Source: VRUE01 sp963715625 (GTDB lineage: Bacteria; Actinomycetota; Thermoleophilia; Solirubrobacterales; 70-9). From it: 64,000 nt of DNA. Position 1 is the first letter of the stretch, and each line of letters begins with the position of its first letter. Positions 58,855 to 64,000 of the stretch are shown here, piece after piece. The notes beneath the pieces were generated by a model. The model had not been told where the DNA came from and searched no databases. It was given only the letters and a program-made list of their open reading frames with translations. The position numbers and the translations under genes are program-made. Where the stretch lies: positions 1 to 64,000 of the forward strand of contig OY970260.1 in NCBI GenBank assembly GCA_963715625.1, in the 5' to 3' direction.

Positions 58855-60266
58855 TCGAGCGGCTGTGGCGCATGCCGGTGGCCATCCGAGCCCTTCGCGT
58901 CGCGACGACTCTCGAATTCCATGACCGCTGGAGCCCCGAGCAGCTTCGTGGCCATCAGCGCCAGCGCCTGCTGACGACAGTCCGCCATGCGGCCACCAAC
59001 TCGCCCTACTACCGCGAGCGCTTCGCCGGGATCGAGCTGAGCGACGACCTCGACCTTGGCGCCCTGCCGAGGCTCGACAAGCCGACGATGCTCGAGAACT
59101 TCGACGACCTGGTCACCGACCGGCGCCTCACCCTGTCCGGCGTCGTGCGCCACCTGGACGAGCTGAAGGGCTTCAGCCCGCGACGCGAGCCGATGCTGTT
59201 CGGCGAGTACCGGGCGATGGCGAGCGGCGGCACCAGCGGACGGCGCGGGGTGTTCGTCTACGGTCGAGACGACTGGACAGAGGTTCTCGCTGGGATGGCA
59301 CGTTCCGGAAAGGCCTATTTCAACTTCGCTCCGCGCCTTCCCCGCCGGCGCTTCGCGACGATCTTCGCCGGCCACCCCCTCCACATGACCGGGCGGGCCA
59401 TGCGTGCCATGGACGTCGGCGCCCATCGCCTCCTGCGGCTCGACGCCCGCATGCCGCAGGGAGAGATGATCGAGGCGTTGAACGCGTTCCAGCCGCAGCA
59501 CCTCAGCGCCTATTCATCCATGGTCGCGCTGCTCGCGGAACGCCAGCGCGCGGGCGAGTTGCGAATTCATCCGCGGGTGGTCTCCACGGCGGGCGAGGTT
59601 CGCACCGCAGAGATGGAGGCGCGGATCGTCGACGCCTGGAGTCAGAGGCCCTTCAACAACTACGGCGCCACCGAGATCGGCATGGCCAGTGCGACCGAGT
59701 GCGACCGCCACGAGGGCCTGCACCTCTTCGAGGACCAGGTCCTCTTCGAGGTCGTCGACGACGAGTACCGGCCCGTGCCCGACGGCGAGCCGGGAAGCCG
59801 CCTGCTGATCACCAACCTCTACAACCGCACCCAGCCGCTGATCCGCTACGAGTTGAACGACCTGATCACGGTTTCTCCCGACCCGTGCTCTTGTGGCCGT
59901 CCCTTCCCGCTGCTGAGGTCGATCGAGGGCCGCAGCGACGACGTGCTTGATATGCCCGCCGCCGCCGCCGCCGCCGACGGCGGCACGATCAAGATCCACC
60001 CACTCACGCTGCGCAGCCCCTTGGCCGGGATCTCAGCCCTTTCGGAGTACAGGATCGTCTATGGCGCCGGCGGGCTACGCGTGGAGGCCGTGCTGGACGG
60101 CGGGGGCGACCACGAGGGCGCTTGCCGTGAGATCGAGTCGCGGCTCGGATCGGCACTTATAGAGAGCGGCGCCCAGGCGCCACCGGTCCAGGTCGAGAGC
60201 GTCGCCACGATTCCCCGCCACCCGGACTCCGGCAAGCACAAGGTGATCGAAGTCCAGGGCGCATAG
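58851..60266 (+). CDS. phenylacetate-CoA-ligase-like adenylate-forming enzyme
   Basis: 471 residues of the PaaK/CapK type: N-terminal ATNSPYYRERFAG, the P-loop-like MASGGTSGRRGVFVYG (about 122-137), the FNNYGATEIGMASATEC motif and the LYNRTQPLIRYELNDLITVS core. A CxCxRPFP segment (DPCSCGRPFPLLR) follows. It should activate a carboxylic acid as an acyl-AMP and probably transfer it to CoA. It is coupled to the TetR gene, so an aromatic or fatty acid may be the inducer. Confidence 0.82.
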   Translation: MIERLWRMPVAIRALRVATTLEFHDRWSPEQLRGHQRQRLLTTVRHAATNSPYYRERFAGIELSDDLDLGALPRLDKPTMLENFDDLVTDRRLTLSGVVRHLDELKGFSPRREPMLFGEYRAMASGGTSGRRGVFVYGRDDWTEVLAGMARSGKAYFNFAPRLPRRRFATIFAGHPLHMTGRAMRAMDVGAHRLLRLDARMPQGEMIEALNAFQPQHLSAYSSMVALLAERQRAGELRIHPRVVSTAGEVRTAEMEARIVDAWSQRPFNNYGATEIGMASATECDRHEGLHLFEDQVLFEVVDDEYRPVPDGEPGSRLLITNLYNRTQPLIRYELNDLITVSPDPCSCGRPFPLLRSIEGRSDDVLDMPAAAAAADGGTIKIHPLTLRSPLAGISALSEYRIVYGAGGLRVEAVLDGGGDHEGACREIESRLGSALIESGAQAPPVQVESVATIPRHPDSGKHKVIEVQGA

Positions 60267-60649
60267 GCGGAGGGCTCGACTGGGCCCCGGATCAAGTCTC
60301 CAGCGCAGCGACGTAGGCGCGGGTCAGCAACCCCGGCGCCAAGCTCAAGGTCGTGCGCTCGGAGGTCTGAACGCGCTCCGCTCCTCTGCCTCATCGCGCT
60401 TCTGGGGGAAATATCAGGGTGGCGCCCTGATGCGAGCGAGCGCGCGGTCGCCGACCATCGGGGCATGCGAATCTCTCTCAGGAACAGAAGAAACGGTCGT
60501 TGGGCGAAGCGCGCTGGTATGGAGATGGCGCAAACGCTCTCGGTTGCCTCGCAGATGGCGCTGCTCTGCCCCTCCGGTATGGACGTTTGGATGCAGCGCG
60601 AGCTGACCTGCTGCTTCGAGCAGGATCGGCACGGAGGGGCGCCGCGACC
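60267..60649. other. intergenic region
   Basis: About 380 bases between the ligase and the amidohydrolase. Short overlapping open frames exist on both strands but none has a ribosome site or convincing composition. No clear hairpin or operator was found. Confidence 0.4.
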
Positions 60650-61738
60650 TTGAGCCAGCGGGCCGCGATTCGGGCCGAGCTGGCGGCTCTGGACGCCGGC
60701 GGCATTCGCCCCTTCGATGTCCACGCCCACACCGGCGCCGACGTCGACGGGACGACACGGTCCAGCTCAGAGCACGTGGCCGAGCTGAAGGCGATCGGCG
60801 GGCGATCGGTGGTCTTCCCGCTCTGCGTGACCAGCGGCTATGGGCCGGAGAACCGGCGCGTGATCCAGGAGTGCCGGCAGGATCCCGAGCGGCTCGTCCC
60901 GTTCGCTCGCCTCGATCCGAGGGTGAGCGCGGCGCCCGACGCCGCCGAGGCGCTCTCCGGCGGTGCGCGGGGCTTCAAGCTGCACCCACGCTCGGAGGAC
61001 TTTCGCCTCGACCACCCCAACGTCGATGCGATCTTCGGAGTCGCCGCTGAGGCACGGGCGCCGGTGCTGATCCACGCCGGGGTGGGCGTCGGCTTATTTG
61101 GAGAAACGCTCGTCGAGCTGGCCGGGCGCCATCGCGAGTGCCCGATCGTGCTCGCCCACGCCGGCATCTCCGACCTCGCCTGGCTCTGGCCGATCGTGCC
61201 CGAGCACCCGAGCCTCTTCTTCGACACCGCCTGGCTCGTTCCGGCCGACCTGCTGGCGCTGTTCGCGCTGGTGCCGCCGGGGCGGATCCTCTACGGCAGC
61301 GACGCCCCCTACATGGACGTCGAGCTGCTGCTGGCGATCGCGCTACGCTGCGCGCGCTTCACCGGGCTCTCGGAGGACGCCATCGCGCTCGTCATGGGAG
61401 GCCAGCTGGAGGCGCTGCTCGCCGGCGAGGCGCCGGTCGACGCCGGTCCGGCGCCCGGCCCTCCCGAGGTCTCCCTGACCCCCGCCGAGAACAGGGTCGT
61501 CTCCCTGCTCTCAGGGGCCGGTGGGTGCATGCTCGGCGGCGGCGATCCATCGCAATCGCTGGAGCTCGCGCTGCTCGCAGCGACAGACGACCCGGCCGGC
61601 GGCAGCGCCCCCGGTTCTCTGCTCGCCGAGCTGATCGAGGGAGCTCGCTCGTCCTCCCCCGAGGCGATCCAGGCGCTCGTCCTCGCCCTGACCTTGGCGA
61701 TGACTCCGGGTGTTGGCCGCGAGGCCCCGGTCGCCTGA
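60650..61738 (+). CDS. amidohydrolase-2-family metal-dependent hydrolase
   Basis: 362 residues from TTG 60650, preceded by GGAGGGG. The amidohydrolase barrel shows the metal ligands PFDVHAHTGADVDG (HxH), GARGFKLHPRSEDF, PVLIHAGVGVG, PIVLAHAGISDLAW and the late Asp in RILYGSDAPYMDVELL. This is the decarboxylase/hydrolase-type subgroup. The last about 80 residues are a separate Gly/Ala-rich helical part. The substrate is unknown; it may belong with the upstream acid-activating enzyme. Confidence 0.8.
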   Translation: MSQRAAIRAELAALDAGGIRPFDVHAHTGADVDGTTRSSSEHVAELKAIGGRSVVFPLCVTSGYGPENRRVIQECRQDPERLVPFARLDPRVSAAPDAAEALSGGARGFKLHPRSEDFRLDHPNVDAIFGVAAEARAPVLIHAGVGVGLFGETLVELAGRHRECPIVLAHAGISDLAWLWPIVPEHPSLFFDTAWLVPADLLALFALVPPGRILYGSDAPYMDVELLLAIALRCARFTGLSEDAIALVMGGQLEALLAGEAPVDAGPAPGPPEVSLTPAENRVVSLLSGAGGCMLGGGDPSQSLELALLAATDDPAGGSAPGSLLAELIEGARSSSPEAIQALVLALTLAMTPGVGREAPVA

Positions 61739-61772
61739 GCGTTTCACGGCGGCGTAGGATCGGCTGGCGCCG

Positions 61773-64000
61773 ATGGCGGCATCGATCGAACTGCTGGAGA
61801 GAGAGGAGGAGCTCGCGACGATCGAGCGGGTCCTCCGCTCCGCGGGCGAGAGTGCCGGCGGCCTGCTGGCGATCGAGGGCGAGGCGGGAGCAGGTAAGAC
61901 CGCCCTGCTCGACGCCGCCGCGCGGCGGGGGGAGGAAGTGGGGATGCAGGTGCTCCGCGCCCGCGGCGGCGAGTACGAGCGCGATTTCCCCTACGGCGTC
62001 GTGCGGCAGCTGTTCGAACCGCTGCTCGCCGCCTCGGCGCGGCGCAGGGAGCTGCTGGGTGGCAACGGCGCGGCCGCGACCCCGGTCTTCGAGCCGGCGG
62101 CAGCGCCCGGCGAGGGCGCCGATCCGTTCGCCGTCCAGCACGGTCTTCACTGCCTCGTCCTCGCGCTGACCGAATCGGCGCCTGTGCTGATGCTGGTCGA
62201 CGACGCCCAGTGGGCCGATCTCGCCTCGCTGCGCGCCCTCGCCTATATCGGCCGCCGCCTCGCTTCGCTGTCCGCGGCCCTGGCGCTCACGGTGAGGAGG
62301 GGGGAGCCCGGCGAGCACGAACGCCTGCTGGACGAGCTGCGCCGCGAGCCGGGCGCGTTGACGATCGAGCCACCGCCGCTCTCGGTCGCGGCGGTCGCGG
62401 CGCTGGCGAGCGCGGAGTCGGGGCGCGTCCTCGGCGAGGGGTTCGCCAGCGCCTGCCGCGACGCCACGGCCGGCAACCCGTTTCTGCTGGTCGAGCTGCT
62501 GCGGGCGCTTGACCCCGACCGAATCGACGGGGGAGATGGCGACGCCGAACGCCTTGCAGAGGCTGGCGCAGCAGGGGCTTCGCGCACGATCCTCGCCCGT
62601 CTGAACCGCCTCGGAGAGCAGCCGCTCGCCGTCGCGCGAGCGGTCGCGGTGCTGGAGCCGCACGCCGAGGCGCACCGGATCGCTCGACTGAGCGGCCTGT
62701 CCATCGAGGCTGTCGCCGACGCCTGCGAGCGCCTCGTCCTCGCCAGGCTGCTTTCCGACGCGCGGCCGATCGGCTTCGTCCACCCGCTGGTCCGGGCGGC
62801 CGTGCTCGGCGAGGTGCCGCGGCCGCGCCGCGCTGCCGACCACGCTCGGGCGGCGCGCCTGCTCAGCGAGGACGGCGCCGCCACCGACGCGCTTGCCGCC
62901 CATCTGCTGCTCGCCGAGCCGAGCGCCGACGCCTGGGCTGTCGGGGAGCTGCGCGCGGCAGCCGCCGAGGCGATCGGCCGCGGCGCCCCCGAAGCCGCCG
63001 TCAGCTACCTGCGACGGGCGCTGCGCGAGCCCCCGCCGAAGGGAGACCGGCTCGCGGTCAGCCGCGAGCTGGGAGTGGCGCTCCTGCTTGCCGACGACCC
63101 GGAGGGGGTCGAGGTGCTGCGCGCGGTCCGCGGCGCCCTCGACGATCCGGTTCTCCGGGCGGAAATCGCGACCGAGCTCTCGGTCTCGCTGGCCATCCGC
63201 CGTCCGGGCGGTGAGGGCGTGGCGTTGCTGGAGGAGTCCCTGGCGGAGATCCCCGAAGATCGCACCGGCCTCGCCCTCCTCCTGCGCGGGCACCAGCTCG
63301 TCCAGTTGCTCGGCGGGATGGAACGGATTCCGGACGGCCTTCACCCGGAGCGGGAGGAGTGGCCGCAAGGCGACACCGTCGAGGGTCGCCTGGTCCTGCA
63401 TCAGCTGGTCCTCCTCTACGCAATCGGGTTCGGGCCGATGGAGAACGTCATGGAGCTGGTCGAGCGGGCCAACACGGACCTCGACGTCTACGCGTCTGAC
63501 CTCCGCGCGGGCCTGGCCGCGCACTACGTGGCCGCCGGGCAGGCTCTGGCCGACCGGGGCGAGCTCACGGAGGACCTCTTCGTGAGGGCGCTCGATGCCT
63601 CGAAGCAGCATGGAACGGTCGCGAGTGTCTCCGGGGCTCACGGCATGCGTGCCTGCTGCCGCTTCCTCGACGGCGACCTGCGCGGGGCCGACGTCGACGT
63701 CGAGCTCGCCATTCGCCTGACCGAGCCCACCGGCCTTCGCGTTCAGCTCGCCAACTGGATGGCCGTGGCGCTGAGGACCCTGCTTGCGCGGCGCGGCTCC
63801 GGCGCCGCCCAAGCTCTGCTCGACGAGGTCTGGCGGAGTCGCGATCCAGGTCCCGGAGCGCCGGGCGCGTCTTTGCTGGTCGCCCGCGGCGAGCTGCGTC
63901 TCGAGAGCGGCCGGCACGCCGAGGCGAGGCACGACTTCATCGCCGCGAGCGAACGGGTGCGCTGGCTTCCCTACGCGAACCCCGAGGTGCTGGGTTGGCG
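61773..64000 (+). CDS. AAA-type (MalT/LuxR-like) regulator, partial
   Basis: The frame opens at ATG 61773 and stays open to the window end (at least 742 residues). The N-terminal AAA_16 module reads ELLEREEELATIERVLRSAG, Walker A LLAIEGEAGAGKTALLDAA and Walker B PVLMLVDDAQWADLASLRAL. A winged-helix-like part and long TPR-like helices follow. Proteins of this layout usually end in a LuxR HTH, which would lie beyond the window. No recognisable cyclase domain precedes it, unlike the protein at 54220. Confidence 0.82.
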   Translation, partial: MAASIELLEREEELATIERVLRSAGESAGGLLAIEGEAGAGKTALLDAAARRGEEVGMQVLRARGGEYERDFPYGVVRQLFEPLLAASARRRELLGGNGAAATPVFEPAAAPGEGADPFAVQHGLHCLVLALTESAPVLMLVDDAQWADLASLRALAYIGRRLASLSAALALTVRRGEPGEHERLLDELRREPGALTIEPPPLSVAAVAALASAESGRVLGEGFASACRDATAGNPFLLVELLRALDPDRIDGGDGDAERLAEAGAAGASRTILARLNRLGEQPLAVARAVAVLEPHAEAHRIARLSGLSIEAVADACERLVLARLLSDARPIGFVHPLVRAAVLGEVPRPRRAADHARAARLLSEDGAATDALAAHLLLAEPSADAWAVGELRAAAAEAIGRGAPEAAVSYLRRALREPPPKGDRLAVSRELGVALLLADDPEGVEVLRAVRGALDDPVLRAEIATELSVSLAIRRPGGEGVALLEESLAEIPEDRTGLALLLRGHQLVQLLGGMERIPDGLHPEREEWPQGDTVEGRLVLHQLVLLYAIGFGPMENVMELVERANTDLDVYASDLRAGLAAHYVAAGQALADRGELTEDLFVRALDASKQHGTVASVSGAHGMRACCRFLDGDLRGADVDVELAIRLTEPTGLRVQLANWMAVALRTLLARRGSGAAQALLDEVWRSRDPGPGAPGASLLVARGELRLESGRHAEARHDFIAASERVRWLPYANPEVLGW

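Noticed and set aside
61392..63932. Open frame of 846 codons on the minus strand near the right edge
   Set aside because: It covers the AAA regulator starting at 61773 and the end of the amidohydrolase, both on the plus strand with conserved motifs.
1..64000. CRISPR array
   Set aside because: No regularly spaced direct repeats of suitable length and no cas-like gene were found.

Overview
The window is high-GC bacterial DNA with Actinomycetota-type gene content: class III cyclase/AAA/TPR regulators, a cytochrome P450, an SCO6880-like conjugation protein, SCP2-like and PilZ domains, and many ATGA-coupled operons. A Thermoleophilia/Solirubrobacterales-like host is my best guess, but that is inference. 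It falls into three blocks.

(1) 0.7-15.8 kb is a patchwork accessory region. It starts with ArsR-like regulators and wrecked IS481 and serine-recombinase fragments. A HEPN/MNT toxin pair, a tRNA-Ser(CGA), a Nudix/XRE pair, an oxidoreductase chimera, two lipoproteins and an AbiE toxin pair follow. A second, damaged tRNA-Ser(CGA), a PilZ glycosyltransferase and a type II restriction-modification locus (methylase intact, nuclease frameshifted) complete it. Two repeats tie the block together: the tRNA-Ser copies, and a 186-bp copy of the glycosyltransferase 3' end fused in frame to a truncated FAD oxidoreductase.

(2) 15.9-51.9 kb is an integrative and conjugative element (ICE) of about 36 kb. 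It is bounded by a 42-bp direct repeat covering the 5' half of a tRNA-Trp-like gene. From left to right it carries a lipoprotein/zinc-ribbon J-domain cluster, hicBA, integrase and excisionase, and a muralytic enzyme. Next come a membrane-tailed sigma factor with secreted proteins and a T4SS operon (pilin-like, VirB8-like, VirB6-like, SCO6880-like, VirB4-like, VirD4-like). A sigma factor with four tandem XRE paralogs and a MOBF (TrwC-like) relaxase follow. Next to the relaxase lies an origin of transfer that closely resembles that of R388. The nick polarity makes 41-51 kb the leading region, and its genes (winged-helix paralogs, ssb, ardC, signal peptidase, methylase-helicase, ClpP-like protease) all read so that the transferred strand is their template. 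Nested hairpins precede most of these genes and are candidate single-strand promoters or structured leaders. A second motif is repeated upstream of the excisionase and of the two winged-helix genes.

(3) 51.9-64 kb is ordinary chromosome: a Crp/Fnr regulator, a P450, a giant cyclase/AAA/TPR/SCP2 regulator, a TetR gene with a double operator, a PaaK-like ligase, an amidohydrolase and a partial AAA regulator running off the end.

Two cautions apply. Several mobile-DNA genes carry one-base frameshifts (VirB4, VirD4, a hypothetical gene, the restriction nuclease), some in homopolymers, so either decay or sequencing error is possible. All functional calls are from reading motifs; no database search was run.
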